From NCBI RefSeq assembly GCF_026723865.1, contig NZ_CP113529.1, positions 5,022,001-5,086,000 of the forward strand: a DNA stretch of 64,000 bases, written 5' to 3'. Below, piece after piece: positions 1 through 9,483 of the stretch. Made by a program: the position numbers and the translations under genes. The notes beneath the pieces are model-generated. The model saw only the letters and a list, made by a program, of their open reading frames with translations, was not told the DNA's origin and did no database searches. Positions within the stretch are counted from its first letter, which is position 1, and every line of letters begins with the position of its first letter. Source of the DNA: Mycobacterium sp. Aquia_216 (GTDB lineage: Bacteria; Actinomycetota; Actinomycetes; Mycobacteriales; Mycobacteriaceae).

Positions 1-340
<340 letters not shown>

Positions 341-442
341 TCACGAGGTGGCCGTCGCGCTGGTTCACCACGGCTTCGGTGTAAACGCTCGTGTCAGCGT
401 CGTCAAGGCGCCGGCCCGACGCGCGGCGGTACGTTAAGAGGT

Positions 443-727
443 ATGGCTGTGTTAACGGATGAACAAGTGGATGCCGCCCTGCCCGACCTCGACGGCTGGG
501 AGCGTACCGACGGGGCATTGCGCCGCTCGATCAAGTTCGAAAGCTTCCTCGCCGGCATCGACGCGGTGCGCCGGGTGGCCGAGCACGCCGAGAGCAAGGA
601 CCATCATCCAGATATCGATATCCGTTGGCGGACAGTGACTTTCGCGCTGGTCACGCACTCCGAAGGCGGTATCACCAAGAACGACGTCGAGATGGCGCGC
701 GAGATCAACGGGATAGTCGCGGGCTAG
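443..727 (+). CDS. phhB: Pterin-4-alpha-carbinolamine dehydratase
   Basis: A 94-residue protein of the PCD/DCoH family, which dehydrates 4a-hydroxytetrahydropterin and so recycles the cofactor of aromatic amino acid hydroxylases. The diagnostic [14 protein letters not shown] segment (about residues 50-63) carries the HHP active-site motif, and [20 protein letters not shown] precedes it. I start at the ATG at 443 rather than a longer reading frame from 323, because family proteins are 90-110 residues and the extra N-terminus is Arg-rich and unlike the family. It converges on pimE, overlapping its stop by 4 bases. It corresponds to Rv1159A. Confidence 0.9.
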   Translation: MAVLTDEQVDAALPDLDGWERTDGALRRSIKFESFLAGIDAVRRVAEHAESKDHHPDIDIRWRTVTFALVTHSEGGITKNDVEMAREINGIVAG

Positions 728-2067
728 CCCAGTGACGACGCCGCAGGCGTTTGCGATTGCCGGGCGGCCGCCGGATCGGACCCGGCGACACCTCGTTTGC
801 CAGAGGCCGCAATGACAATCAGCGTTGCCACTGCCGCCACCGTGTAAACCAGCCCGGCCCAGGCCAGATACCAGGGCCGGCCGATCTGCCAGATGTTGGG
901 CTGAGCGAAGAGCAGCAACCACGGCACGCCGACGATGGTCAGCGCCAGCCAGCCCCAGCCCGCACTCCGCACGCCGGGTCGCTCGCGCAACGGTCCGTGA
1001 ATCAACCACATCATCAGCGGCACCAGCCACACCCAGTGATGGGTCCACGAGATGGGCGACATCAGCAGCCCGAACAACTCGACTACCAGCAACTTGCCGA
1101 GCCGATCCGAGGAGCCCAGGGCGCGCCACGCCAGCACCGCCAATACCGCCGTGACGGCGATGGCGACCACGACCGGCGGGCCGAAGCCGGCGTCGTGGCC
1201 CAGGATCCGGGAAATGCCGCCGCGCCACGACTGATTGATCGACGTCGCGATGGGTCCCACCCGATGAGCGTCGCCGAGTAGGTCGGTGAAGTAGTAGCGA
1301 GTCTGATCGCCGACGATCAACGTCGATACCGCGACGGTGGCAAAGAAGACGACTGCCGAAAAGGCCGCCGCGCCGAACCGCCGGACGCCGACGAGATAGA
1401 CACCCGCGATGGCGGGAGTCAGCTTGATCCCCGACGCCACGCCGACCAACAGCCCCGACAGCCACCAGCGCGTGGTGTAGATCGCCCAGAGCACCGCCAA
1501 CATCAGAAACACGTTGATCTGCCCGTAGTCGAAGTTGTTGCGCAGCGGCTCGATCCAGATGGTGACCGCCGTCCACGCCATCGCGACCCGGTGACCGGTG
1601 CCGGCGGGGACACCGAGCAAGCGCTGGCTGATCCGAATCGAGCCGTACAACGCCGCCAGCATGGCGACCTGCCACAGAAATCCGGCCAGGCCGAACGGCA
1701 GCAGGTGCAACGGGTAGAAGACGATCGCCGCGAACGGCGGATATGTGAACGGCAGCGGGAAGTCCGGCGTGTGCTCGTCGTACACGAAGCTGTACAGGGT
1801 GCCGGGGTGGTCGAGCGCGGCCGCGCCGCCGAGATAGACATGCAGGTCGACGAAGTTTGCGCCGTTCGGCCCCAGGTACGTCACGGCGAGTCGCGCGGCG
1901 ATGCTCGCGACCAACAGCAGCGGCGCGGCGGAGCTGATCAGACTCGCCAGCCGCCGGGACAGGGGTGCCGCCGGGGCGGCCGGATTGGTGTCTACCCGGC
2001 TGACTTTAGCGATCACGACGGGCGCTGTGGTGTTGTCCGTCGTCACCGCCGCCGCGCGCATAGTCAC
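724..2067 (-). CDS. pimE: Polyprenol-phosphate-mannose-dependent alpha-1,2-mannosyltransferase (GT87)
   Basis: A 447-residue polytopic membrane protein of family GT87 with about ten hydrophobic segments. PimE adds the fifth mannose to phosphatidylinositol mannosides on the outer face of the plasma membrane, using polyprenyl-phosphate-mannose. The first extracytoplasmic loop contains NFVDLHVY (Asp74 in this numbering), probably the counterpart of the essential acidic residue of PimE. Other matching blocks are [25 protein letters not shown] and SPISWTHHW. Gene order (phhB on one side, two Ala/Pro-rich exported proteins on the other) matches Rv1159, which supports PimE over other GT87 paralogues. 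The N-terminal 45 residues are poorly conserved and the exact start is uncertain. Confidence 0.88.
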   Translation of the reverse strand: MTMRAAAVTTDNTTAPVVIAKVSRVDTNPAAPAAPLSRRLASLISSAAPLLLVASIAARLAVTYLGPNGANFVDLHVYLGGAAALDHPGTLYSFVYDEHTPDFPLPFTYPPFAAIVFYPLHLLPFGLAGFLWQVAMLAALYGSIRISQRLLGVPAGTGHRVAMAWTAVTIWIEPLRNNFDYGQINVFLMLAVLWAIYTTRWWLSGLLVGVASGIKLTPAIAGVYLVGVRRFGAAAFSAVVFFATVAVSTLIVGDQTRYYFTDLLGDAHRVGPIATSINQSWRGGISRILGHDAGFGPPVVVAIAVTAVLAVLAWRALGSSDRLGKLLVVELFGLLMSPISWTHHWVWLVPLMMWLIHGPLRERPGVRSAGWGWLALTIVGVPWLLLFAQPNIWQIGRPWYLAWAGLVYTVAAVATLIVIAASGKRGVAGSDPAAARQSQTPAASSLG

Positions 2068-2232
2068 GGACTTTGCCCACGATCCGCACTTGGTGGCGAC
2101 TGCGCAACCGTCTGGTCACCGCCGCCACTCGTATCGGTAACGATCAAATAAATGCCACACGTGTCACTTGAGTCCCATCAGCATCAAAGTAGCTTCGGCT
2201 CCGTCACCTGTTGTCGATCCCTTGGGGGAGCA

Positions 2233-2928
2233 ATGCCAACCATCTGGACTTATGCGAAAGCCGCCGCCGTTGTCGTCGGTTCGTCCGCCGCCCTACTGAC
2301 GGGCGGAATCGCCCACGCCGACCCCGCGCCGGTCCCCGACCCCGGCCTGCAGAACATCCCGCAGCAGTTGATCGCCTCGGCGGCCAACGCTCCGCAGATT
2401 CTGCAAAACCTGGCCACCGCCCTCGGCGCACAGCCGCCGCAGGCACCGGCCCAGCCCGGTATCACCTTCCCGGGCCTGAGCTCGGCCGCACAGGCACCCG
2501 CGGCGTCTGCCCCGGCGGGTATCCCGTCGATTCCGGGACTCACGCCGGCCGCGACCGCACCGACCGCCCCGTCGGCGGCCAGCCCGACGATCCCCGGACT
2601 CGGCTCGATCCCCGGATTGGGACAGACGACACCGGCCGCTCCCGCGGCTCCGGCGAGTTCCGGCATCCCCGGGCTGAGTTCGATCCCGGGCCTGACGGCG
2701 CCGACGGCACCCGCATCCGCCGCACCGGCCTCGTCACCGCTGTCCCAGGTGGCCAACGTGAACATGCCGGCGCTGCCCGGCCTGCCATTGAATGTGCCGC
2801 CGAAGCTGTCGCTTCCGGGCGACCTGCCGGCGCTGGCCACCGGCGCCGTCCCGGGGGCAGCGGCGGCTGCGGCCGCACCTGCGCCGGCGCCGCTGACGCC
2901 GCCGTCGCTGTTCTCCGCCCTGCCCTGA
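2233..2928 (+). CDS. Ala/Pro-rich exported protein (Rv1158c type)
   Basis: A 231-residue low-complexity exported protein of unknown function, probably cell-envelope. I start at the ATG at 2233, directly behind GGGGGAG (2224-2230), instead of an upstream start at 2152, because this gives a clean signal peptide: TYAKAAAVVVGSSAALLTGG, cleaved near AHA-DPAP. The mature part is about half Ala and Pro with repeated IPGLSSIPGL / PTIPGLGSIPGL motifs between residues 95 and 190. It is followed 45 bases later by a similar gene on the same strand. No enzymatic motif is visible. Confidence 0.8.
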   Translation: MPTIWTYAKAAAVVVGSSAALLTGGIAHADPAPVPDPGLQNIPQQLIASAANAPQILQNLATALGAQPPQAPAQPGITFPGLSSAAQAPAASAPAGIPSIPGLTPAATAPTAPSAASPTIPGLGSIPGLGQTTPAAPAAPASSGIPGLSSIPGLTAPTAPASAAPASSPLSQVANVNMPALPGLPLNVPPKLSLPGDLPALATGAVPGAAAAAAAPAPAPLTPPSLFSALP

Positions 2929-2973
2929 GCAGTCTGTTAAACGGCTAATCCACTACCGAAGGACGAGGACATC

Positions 2974-4077
2974 GTGGCAAGCACCTGGAATCTGTCCAAA
3001 GGTTTGGCAGCCGTCGTCACGGCATCGGCTGCCGCGTTCGGGTTCTGCCCGAGCGCGGCGGCCGATCCGGCGGCACCGCAGCCGACACCCCAACCCAACG
3101 TGGCCCCGGGGCTACCCGGCCTGCCCGCGTTGTCGCAGCTGAGTCCCATCATTCAGCAAGCGGCGGGCGATCCGGCCCAAGCGACCCAGCTGCTGATGGC
3201 CGCCGCGCAGGCGTTTACCCATAACCAGTCGGCGCCCACCGAATCGAAGAACGTGGCCGCGTCGGTGAATCAATTCGTTCAGGAACCGGGTGCCCCGGTT
3301 CCCGGTGCCCCGGCCCCGGCGCCTGACGCCGCGCCCTCCGAGCACGTACCCGGGGTCGGCGTCGTACCGGGCGCCCAGGCACACCTGCCGACCGGCATCG
3401 ACCCGGCCCACGCCGCTGGCCCGGCCCCGGTGGCCGCTCCCCCGGCCGGCACGCCGCATGCTGCCGCACCGGCGGCCGCACCCGGTCCGGGCCCTGCTCC
3501 TGCTCCTGAGGCCGCACCCGGTCCGGGCCCTGCTCCTGCTCCTGAGGCCGCACCCGCACCGGGCCCGGCGCCCGCTCCGGTTGCCGCCCCGGCACCCGCG
3601 CCGGCTGCCGCAGCCGCGCCGGCACCGGCCCCTTCGCCCGGCGCGCCGGCGCCGGGCTACGCCCCAGGCTCCCCGATTACGCAGGACTTCATGTATCCCT
3701 CGATCGGCAGCAACTGCCTCGCCGACGGCAGTAGCTCAATAGCGGCAGCGCTGTCGGTGGCCGGGCCTGCCACGATTCCGCTGCCCGGCCCCCAAGCCGG
3801 GCAGACCGCCTACGTGTTCACCGCGGTCGGCACGCCAGGACCCGCCGAGGTACAGAAGCTGCCGCTGAATGTCACGTGGGTGAACCTGACGACAGGCAAG
3901 TCGGGCACGGTGACGCTGAAACCGCGCACCGACATCAATCCCGACGGGCCAACGACATTGACCGGGATCGCCGACACCGGTTCGGGCAGCATCATGTCGA
4001 CGATCTTCGGTCAGGTCACCACCAAAGAAAAGCAGTGCCAGTTCCTGCCCACCATCGGCTCAACCGTGGTGCCGTAA
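2974..4077 (+). CDS. Ala/Pro-rich exported protein with C-terminal globular domain (Rv1157c type)
   Basis: A 367-residue protein with a GTG start at 2974 and a good ribosome-binding site (GGACGAGGA, 2961-2969). A signal peptide spans residues 1-28, ending GFCPSAAA-DPAAP. Residues 30-235 are Pro/Ala-rich and include a perfect tandem repeat of a 12-residue unit (see repeat at 3475). The last 130 residues (DFMYPSIGSNCLADG... to the end) form a normal-composition domain with two Cys, likely disulfide-bonded outside the cell. Function is unknown. It pairs with the preceding gene as in Rv1158c-Rv1157c. Confidence 0.8.
   Translation: MASTWNLSKGLAAVVTASAAAFGFCPSAAADPAAPQPTPQPNVAPGLPGLPALSQLSPIIQQAAGDPAQATQLLMAAAQAFTHNQSAPTESKNVAASVNQFVQEPGAPVPGAPAPAPDAAPSEHVPGVGVVPGAQAHLPTGIDPAHAAGPAPVAAPPAGTPHAAAPAAAPGPGPAPAPEAAPGPGPAPAPEAAPAPGPAPAPVAAPAPAPAAAAAPAPAPSPGAPAPGYAPGSPITQDFMYPSIGSNCLADGSSSIAAALSVAGPATIPLPGPQAGQTAYVFTAVGTPGPAEVQKLPLNVTWVNLTTGKSGTVTLKPRTDINPDGPTTLTGIADTGSGSIMSTIFGQVTTKEKQCQFLPTIGSTVVP
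3475..3546 (+). repeat. Perfect 36-bp tandem duplication inside the Pro/Ala-rich gene
   Basis: Two identical 36-bp units (3475-3510 and 3511-3546), each encoding AAPGPGPAPAPE in frame. A third, diverged copy follows. Since 36 is a multiple of three, copy-number change would keep the reading frame, so this could be a variable-number locus between strains. Confidence 0.85.
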
Positions 4078-4108
4078 CGCCAACCGGCACCCGTATCTGC
4101 GGGGTCGG

Positions 4109-4255
4109 CTAGTACGCCATGAACAGAATTGCGTCGCGGTCGTACTCCAGGCCCGGATGAACACTGGAAAGATGAGACTGGGTCAGCTCGACCAGCTCAT
4201 CCTCGTCCTTGCCGACGATGGCTTCTCCACACGGACACGTGATGTGTGTCTTCAC
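4109..4255 (-). CDS. Small DUF1059-like protein, 48 residues
   Basis: A short gene with GTG start at 4255, preceded by an AGAAGGGAAGG ribosome-binding site. The product begins MKTHITCPCGEAIVGKDEDE, continues with an acidic helix (ELVELTQSHL) and ends SVHPGLEYDRDAILFMAY. The Cys-Pro-Cys pair near the N-terminus and the overall size resemble the DUF1059 family of small proteins, whose function is unknown. It lies 27 bases downstream of the HhH-GPD gene on the same strand, so the two are probably cotranscribed. Confidence 0.72.
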   Translation of the reverse strand: MKTHITCPCGEAIVGKDEDELVELTQSHLSSVHPGLEYDRDAILFMAY

Positions 4256-4282
4256 GATGGCGCCTTCCCTTCTGACGACCTT

Positions 4283-4870
4283 CTACTTCGCCGCCTTGGC
4301 TGCTGCTTTCATCTGCTTTTTATACGCTCGCACTTTCCCCATCGATTGGTCGTCGACGATATCGGCGACGGAGATGTGCGAACCGGCCTGACCGAAGTCG
4401 CCGGCGGCGGCGCGCCAACCCTTCGGGGTCACGCCGTACTGCTTGCCCAGCAAGGCCAAAAAGATCTGCGCCTTCACGTCGCCGAAGCCGGGCAATCCCT
4501 TGATCCGCCGCAGCAGCTCGTCGCCGTCGGGGTCACCGGCGGTCCACAGTCCGGCCGCGTCGCCGTCGTAGCGCTCCACGATGATCTGCGCCAGCGTTTG
4601 GATCCGCTTGGCCATCGACCCCGGAAAGCGGTGGATCGCAGGCTTTTCCGAACACAGCGCGGCGAACTTGTCCGGATCGTAGTCGGCGATTTCGGCGGCT
4701 GAAAGGGTCGGGAAGCTGCCCATCCGGTCCGCGATCTTCTTCGGTCCCGCGAATGCGGTCTCAAATGTGACTTGCTGGTCCAGCACCATCCCGATGAGCA
4801 GGGCCAGCGGATCGTCGGCCAGCAGCTTGTCGGCCTCAGGATCTTGGGCGAGGCAAAGTTTCACTGTCAA
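4283..4870 (-). CDS. HhH-GPD superfamily base-excision-repair-like protein
   Basis: A 195-residue protein of the HhH-GPD fold shared by DNA glycosylases such as Nth, MutY and AlkA. The segment ADDPLALLIGMVLDQQVTFE is the usual N-terminal helix pair, and LPGFGDVKAQIFLALLG (about residues 130-146) is the helix-hairpin-helix DNA-binding element. The catalytic Asp normally found about 20 residues after the hairpin, in a VDTHV-type motif, is not obvious (the region reads YGVTPKGWRAAAG). Lesion specificity, or even glycosylase activity, is therefore uncertain. It corresponds to Rv1156. Confidence 0.75.
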   Translation of the reverse strand: MTVKLCLAQDPEADKLLADDPLALLIGMVLDQQVTFETAFAGPKKIADRMGSFPTLSAAEIADYDPDKFAALCSEKPAIHRFPGSMAKRIQTLAQIIVERYDGDAAGLWTAGDPDGDELLRRIKGLPGFGDVKAQIFLALLGKQYGVTPKGWRAAAGDFGQAGSHISVADIVDDQSMGKVRAYKKQMKAAAKAAK

Positions 4871-4946
4871 CGACCAACCTTTCGCTGAACGCCCTACGGG
4901 GATGACGCATCAGTTCAGAGACTAACCGTCGGGTTATCGTGGCGGG

Positions 4947-5477
4947 GTGGTGGATGAGGCGAAGTTGGCACTGATGCTGGCCCGCGACGAACTGCATCAG
5001 CTCGTCACTGCGTATTGCCGGGCCGTCGACCGCGCCGATTATGCAGCGCTGCGCGGCCTGTACCACCCGGAGGCAACCGACTCGCACGGCTCCTTCTCGA
5101 CCGGCGGCATCGAAGCGTTCATCGCACAACTACAGGCGGCACAACCGTATGTGCGTGTCTCCCAACACAACATCACCACCACGAACTTCGTGGTCGAGGG
5201 CGACGGGGCCCGCGGCGAGATCTACTGCCTGGTGTTCCACACCTTCGCCGGGCCCGAGCACGACATCGACGTCATCATCGGCGGCCGGTACCTGGACACC
5301 TACATCAAGTACGACGGCCACTGGAAGTTCCTCCAACGGACCATCGTGGCGGATTGGGCATACCAAAACGACCCGTCCCAAGTGGACTTCGGACATCCCA
5401 GCACCCGAGGGAGCCTGCGCGGCAAACCGGGCCAGGCAGACCCGTCGGTTGGCCTATTCGCCCCGTCTCAAGGCTGA
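4947..5477 (+). CDS. SnoaL/NTF2-like polyketide-cyclase-fold protein
   Basis: A 176-residue protein of the SnoaL-like family, a cone-shaped alpha+beta barrel used by cyclases, dehydratases and isomerases. The N-terminus has the characteristic LVTAYCRAVDRADYAALRGL followed by YHPEATDSHG, and the middle has GRYLDTYIKYDGHWKFLQRT. Start is GTG at 4947 (a second GTG follows immediately). The substrate cannot be told. It stands alone, divergent from the HhH-GPD gene and facing the DUF5302 gene. Confidence 0.75.
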   Translation: MVDEAKLALMLARDELHQLVTAYCRAVDRADYAALRGLYHPEATDSHGSFSTGGIEAFIAQLQAAQPYVRVSQHNITTTNFVVEGDGARGEIYCLVFHTFAGPEHDIDVIIGGRYLDTYIKYDGHWKFLQRTIVADWAYQNDPSQVDFGHPSTRGSLRGKPGQADPSVGLFAPSQG

Positions 5478-5497
5478 AATACCTTGTCGGACAATGA

Positions 5498-5698
5498 TTA
5501 TCCGCCGCTCTTACGACGGAATTCCCGACGGTTGCCCGCGGCGCCCTGCGCCCGCGATTGCTTGCCGCCACCGTCTCTGTGGTCGGCTCCGCCCGACGAC
5601 TTGGCCGTCTTGCGCTCCAGGGCTTCGCGGAACTTGCGCTTGGTCTCGTCCTCCGCCTCCGCGGGCGTAGCGTCTTTTCCGGAGTTCGATTCAGCCAT
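5498..5698 (-). CDS. DUF5302 small basic protein
   Basis: A 66-residue hydrophilic protein starting MAESNSGKDATPAEAEDETK and ending in a Gly/Arg/Lys-rich tail (REFRRKSGG). The KRKFREALERK helix and the tail match DUF5302, a family of small actinobacterial proteins of unknown function. It is probably disordered. It lies 18 bases downstream of the Rv1155-like gene on the same strand, suggesting a two-gene transcript. Confidence 0.72.
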   Translation of the reverse strand: MAESNSGKDATPAEAEDETKRKFREALERKTAKSSGGADHRDGGGKQSRAQGAAGNRREFRRKSGG

Positions 5699-5716
5699 AC
5701 CGGCAGCCTAGCCCGA

Positions 5717-6169
<453 letters not shown>

Positions 6170-6192
6170 CTACGTCGCTCTGGTGCAATCGG

Positions 6193-6729
6193 ATGGTGAC
6201 CAAGTACGCGGTTCTCCTGCGCGGCGCCAACGTCGGCGGCGTCAATCTCAAAATGGCCGAGGTGGCCACGGCCCTGACTGACGCGGGCTTCTCCGCCGTG
6301 CACACCATCCTGGCCAGCGGCAACGTCTTGCTGGAGTCGTCCGCCAAAGCTCCCGCAGTGCGCAAGGAAGCCGAAACCGCCCTGCGCGAACGGTTCGGTT
6401 ACGACGCGTGGGTGCTCGCCTACGACGTCGATGCGCTGCGTGCCCTCGTCGAGGCCTATCCGTTCGAGCCGGAGGTCGACGGGTACCAGTCCTATGTCAC
6501 GTTCGTCGCCTCGCCCGACGGCGGGACCGCCGTGCTCGACGAGCTCACCGCGCTGGCCGCCGACGCCGGACCCGACGAGAACATCAGCCGCGGTGACGGC
6601 GTCATCTACTGGCAGGTGCCCAAGGGCAGCACGCTGGACAGCACGATCGGCAAGACGATGGGCAAGCCGCGGTACAAATCGTCGACCACGACGCGCAACC
6701 TGCGCACGCTGGGCAAACTATTGCGCTGA
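6193..6729 (+). CDS. DUF1697 family protein (Rv1154c type)
   Basis: A 178-residue protein starting at the ATG at 6193 (MVTKYAVLLRGANVGGVNLK). The LLRGxNVGGxN opening, the SGNVLLES block and the C-terminal KTMGKPRYKSSTTTRNLRTL are the hallmarks of DUF1697. The family is widespread and its biochemical role is unknown. An in-frame start at 6124 would add 23 unrelated residues and run into the Rv1155-like gene, so I reject it. Confidence 0.82.
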   Translation: MVTKYAVLLRGANVGGVNLKMAEVATALTDAGFSAVHTILASGNVLLESSAKAPAVRKEAETALRERFGYDAWVLAYDVDALRALVEAYPFEPEVDGYQSYVTFVASPDGGTAVLDELTALAADAGPDENISRGDGVIYWQVPKGSTLDSTIGKTMGKPRYKSSTTTRNLRTLGKLLR

Positions 6730-6762
6730 TGCTCGTGCCAGACGTCGGTAAGGTTTGCCTCG

Positions 6763-7599
6763 ATGACCTCTGCCCAAGAACCTGGAAAAGAGAAGGTCTC
6801 CCTCGAAGGCGTCTCCGAGACTGCGCTGCTGACGCTGAGCGCGCGGGCCACCGAAGCGCGCCGCCCCGATGCGCTGCTCGATGATCCGATGGCGATCGCG
6901 CTGGTCGACTCGATTGACTACGACTTCGCAAAATTCGGCCGGCCCCGCCAGGACATCGCGCTGCGCGCGCGGCTCTTCGACACCCAGGCGGTGACGTACC
7001 TGGCGCAGCACCCGGCCGCCACCGTGGTAGCGCTGGCCGAGGGCCTGCAAACCAGCTTCTGGCGATTGGACGCTGCTCTTCCGGAGGGCCAATTCCGTTG
7101 GCTGACAATCGATTTACCCGAAGTCATCGATGTTCGGACTCGCCTGCTGCCGGCCTCGCCGCGGGTATCGGTCTGCGCCCAGTCGGCCCTGGACTACAGC
7201 TGGATGGACTCGGTGGACCCGTCCGGCGGGGTGTTCATCACCGCCGAGGGGCTGCTGATGTATCTGGAACCCGAGCAGGCGATGGCGCTGATTGCACAGT
7301 GCGCCAGCCGATTTCCCGGCGGACGGATGATCTTCGACCTGCCTCCGGCCTGGTTCGTCAAGGTGAGCCAGCGCGGTATGCGAACCTCGCGACGCTACAA
7401 GGGGCCGCCGTTGCCGTTCGGCCTGTCGGTTGCCCAGGCGGCCGACCTGGTGAACACCGTGCCGGGTGTGCGCGCGGTGCACTCGCTGCGGCTGCCACCG
7501 GGACGCGGTCGGGTGTTCAACGCCGCGGTATCGCTCGTCTATCGCACACGTCTTTTGGACGCGCTGCGGCCGTGCTTGACGCTGCTGGAATTCGGCTAG
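6763..7599 (+). CDS. omt: LCM-family O-methyltransferase (Rv1153c type)
   Basis: A 278-residue SAM-dependent methyltransferase of the leucine carboxyl methyltransferase family, related to TcmP/PpmC-like polyketide O-methyltransferases. Visible features are [20 protein letters not shown] (family N-terminus), [16 protein letters not shown] (SAM loop I, with Ala in place of the usual first Gly), [17 protein letters not shown], and [20 protein letters not shown]. The substrate is unknown. Its stop overlaps the end of the convergent GntR gene by 4 bases. The position matches omt/Rv1153c. Confidence 0.82.
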   Translation: MTSAQEPGKEKVSLEGVSETALLTLSARATEARRPDALLDDPMAIALVDSIDYDFAKFGRPRQDIALRARLFDTQAVTYLAQHPAATVVALAEGLQTSFWRLDAALPEGQFRWLTIDLPEVIDVRTRLLPASPRVSVCAQSALDYSWMDSVDPSGGVFITAEGLLMYLEPEQAMALIAQCASRFPGGRMIFDLPPAWFVKVSQRGMRTSRRYKGPPLPFGLSVAQAADLVNTVPGVRAVHSLRLPPGRGRVFNAAVSLVYRTRLLDALRPCLTLLEFG

Positions 7600-7970
7600 C
7601 GGGAGTCCTCGTCGGGCACTGCCTCGATGTAGCGCAGCGCGTCGGCCTTCCCCAGCCCGAGTCCGCGGGCAACGTGGACGTACTCGCGGGCCGCGGCGGC
7701 CATCGCCGCGTCGGTCGGGTCGTAGCGGGCAATGAAAGTGCCGAAGCGGCCGCGAGTTTCGACAATGGCCGCTGTCTCCAGCTCACGGTAGGCGCGCGCG
7801 ACCGTATTGACGGCCACTCCGAGTTGCCCGGCCAGCTCGCGCACCGTCGGCAAGCGGGAGCCGGGCGGCAACGCGCCTTCCCGCACGCCATCGATGACCT
7901 GCGTCCGGAGCTGGTCGAACAGCGGCCGGCCGCCCTTGAGGTCGACCCGTAGCCATTCGCCCAGCTCCAC
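7596..7970 (-). CDS. GntR-family transcriptional regulator, short YtrA-type (Rv1152 type)
   Basis: A 124-residue regulator with an N-terminal winged helix ([20 protein letters not shown], then [20 protein letters not shown], residues 14-55) and a short C-terminal helical extension instead of a large effector domain, as in the YtrA subfamily. Such proteins usually act as dimeric repressors of nearby transport or stress genes. It is divergent from the sirtuin gene with only 38 bases between the two starts, so it may bind that gap and control both genes. Rv1152 has been linked to antibiotic tolerance. Confidence 0.85.
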   Translation of the reverse strand: MELGEWLRVDLKGGRPLFDQLRTQVIDGVREGALPPGSRLPTVRELAGQLGVAVNTVARAYRELETAAIVETRGRFGTFIARYDPTDAAMAAAAREYVHVARGLGLGKADALRYIEAVPDEDSR

Positions 7971-8008
7971 GTATCCAGTATTACCCCACCCACCGCTATC
8001 TTGGTGGC

Positions 8009-8725
8009 ATGCGAGTGACGGTGCTCAGCGGCGCAGGGATTTCCGCCGAAAGCGGAGTGCCGACTTTTCGCGACGACAAGAATGGATTGTGGGCCCGTTT
8101 CGACCCCTACGAACTGTCCAGCACCCAGGGCTGGCTCGATAATCCCGAGCGGGTGTGGGGATGGTATCTGTGGCGGCACTACCTGGTGGGCACCGTCGAA
8201 CCCAATGACGGTCATCGGGCCATCGCCGCGTGGCAGGACTACGCCGAGGTCAGCGTCGTCACCCAGAACGTCGACGACTTGCACGAACGCGCAGGAAGCA
8301 CCACGGTGCACCACCTCCACGGCAGTCTTTTCGAATTCCGTTGCGCGAGTTGCGGTTCGCCCTACACCGACGCCCTGCCCGAGATGCCCGAACCGGCACT
8401 CGAGGTGCAACCGCCGCGGTGTCCCCGCTGCGGCGGGCTGATCCGGCCCGACATCGTGTGGTTCGGCGAGCAGCTGCCTGAAGAACCGTGGCGGCGGGCG
8501 GTGCAGGCAACCGAGGGGGCCGACGTGATGGTCGTCGTGGGGACCTCGGCAATCGTCTATCCGGCCGCCGGCCTCGCCGATCTTGCGTTGTCGCGCGGCA
8601 CCGCCGTGATCGAGGTCAATCCCGAGCCCACACCGCTGTCCGACAGTGTCACCCTCAGCATCCGCGAGCCGGCGGGTCGGGCATTGCCGGGCCTGCTGCA
8701 GCGGCTGCCCGCCCTGCTGAAGTAA
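8009..8725 (+). CDS. cobB: NAD-dependent protein deacylase (sirtuin, CobB/SIRT5-like)
   Basis: A 238-residue single-domain sirtuin removing acyl groups from lysines with NAD+. The NAD-binding [15 protein letters not shown] is at residues 8-22, [12 protein letters not shown] and the catalytic His of HLHGSLFEF follow, and four Cys in a Cys4 zinc site (CASC ... CPRC) lie near 113-140. Residues Tyr53 and Arg56 in WYLWR form the YxxR pair that marks desuccinylases and demalonylases (SIRT5/CobB class III), as in Rv1151c. It is divergent from the GntR regulator. Confidence 0.92.
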   Translation: MRVTVLSGAGISAESGVPTFRDDKNGLWARFDPYELSSTQGWLDNPERVWGWYLWRHYLVGTVEPNDGHRAIAAWQDYAEVSVVTQNVDDLHERAGSTTVHHLHGSLFEFRCASCGSPYTDALPEMPEPALEVQPPRCPRCGGLIRPDIVWFGEQLPEEPWRRAVQATEGADVMVVVGTSAIVYPAAGLADLALSRGTAVIEVNPEPTPLSDSVTLSIREPAGRALPGLLQRLPALLK

Positions 8726-8734
8726 CGCCCGGTG

Positions 8735-9376
8735 TTACGGCCTGCGCGCCCGCCCGAGCAACAGCTCCGAGACCGGCATCGGCGACCAGGCGGGCAGCGT
8801 CCACTCCCGCCGGGACGCGTTCACTTCGAACCCGGCAGCGACAATCGTCCGTTCGGTATCGCGATGGGTGTGGCAATTCCCCAGGAACCGGGGCCAGACC
8901 GTCGCGTCGGCGAACCGTTGCAGCCGCCCCCGCATCCCGGCGCTGGCCACGTGCTCGAGGTAGCGCAACTCCCCGCCCGGCCGAAGTAGCGAGTACAGCC
9001 GCCGCAGCACCATCGCGGGGTCGCGCACCGAGCACAGCACCAGGGAGCACACCACCGCGTCGAACGCCTGACCGCCGCGGAACTCCTCCACCGTCTCGTT
9101 GGTCAGGACCACCGGAACGTGCGCCGCCGCGGCGGCGGCCTGCGCCCGCGCTGCCAGTCGCGGCTCGGGCTCCATCGCCACCACCTGTACGACGGACGAG
9201 GGGTAGTTGGGGAAGTTCGTTCCGATACCCGCCCCGACTTCAAGCACCCGGCCCGACAATCCGGCCACGTTCTCCCGGCGCAACGCCCGGACCGCCTCCG
9301 TCTCGTGAGCTGCGGCAACCGGCCAGACCCGCGCGAAAAAAGGGTTGTCGCACGGTGCTGTTACTGCTGTTGTCAC
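8735..9376 (-). CDS. Class I SAM-dependent methyltransferase (Rv1147 type)
   Basis: A 213-residue methyltransferase of the Methyltransf_11 type. The SAM loop is LEVGAGIGTNFPNYP (about residues 46-60), with the acidic end of strand 2 at AMEPEPR, FDAVVCSLVLCSVRDP as motif II, and LLRPGGELRYLEHVAS as motif III. The family includes small-molecule and quinone or phospholipid N-methyltransferases; I cannot name the substrate. In H37Rv the corresponding stretch holds repeat and transposase debris (around Rv1148c-Rv1150) that is absent here: the gene directly follows the sirtuin, tail to tail with a 9-base gap. Confidence 0.82.
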   Translation of the reverse strand: MTTAVTAPCDNPFFARVWPVAAAHETEAVRALRRENVAGLSGRVLEVGAGIGTNFPNYPSSVVQVVAMEPEPRLAARAQAAAAAAHVPVVLTNETVEEFRGGQAFDAVVCSLVLCSVRDPAMVLRRLYSLLRPGGELRYLEHVASAGMRGRLQRFADATVWPRFLGNCHTHRDTERTIVAAGFEVNASRREWTLPAWSPMPVSELLLGRARRP

Positions 9377-9483
9377 ATCCCCACCTTCCGAACCCGAACG
9401 GGCATCAGCATAAGGTCCGACGAAATCCGCGACTGTCGATCCGTAGCTTGGCTACCAACATTGCCCCCCGGCATGCGCCACGC

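Noticed and set aside
2157..2164. ACACGTGT palindrome upstream of the Ala/Pro-rich gene
   Set aside because: Eight bases only; expected by chance in a window of this size.
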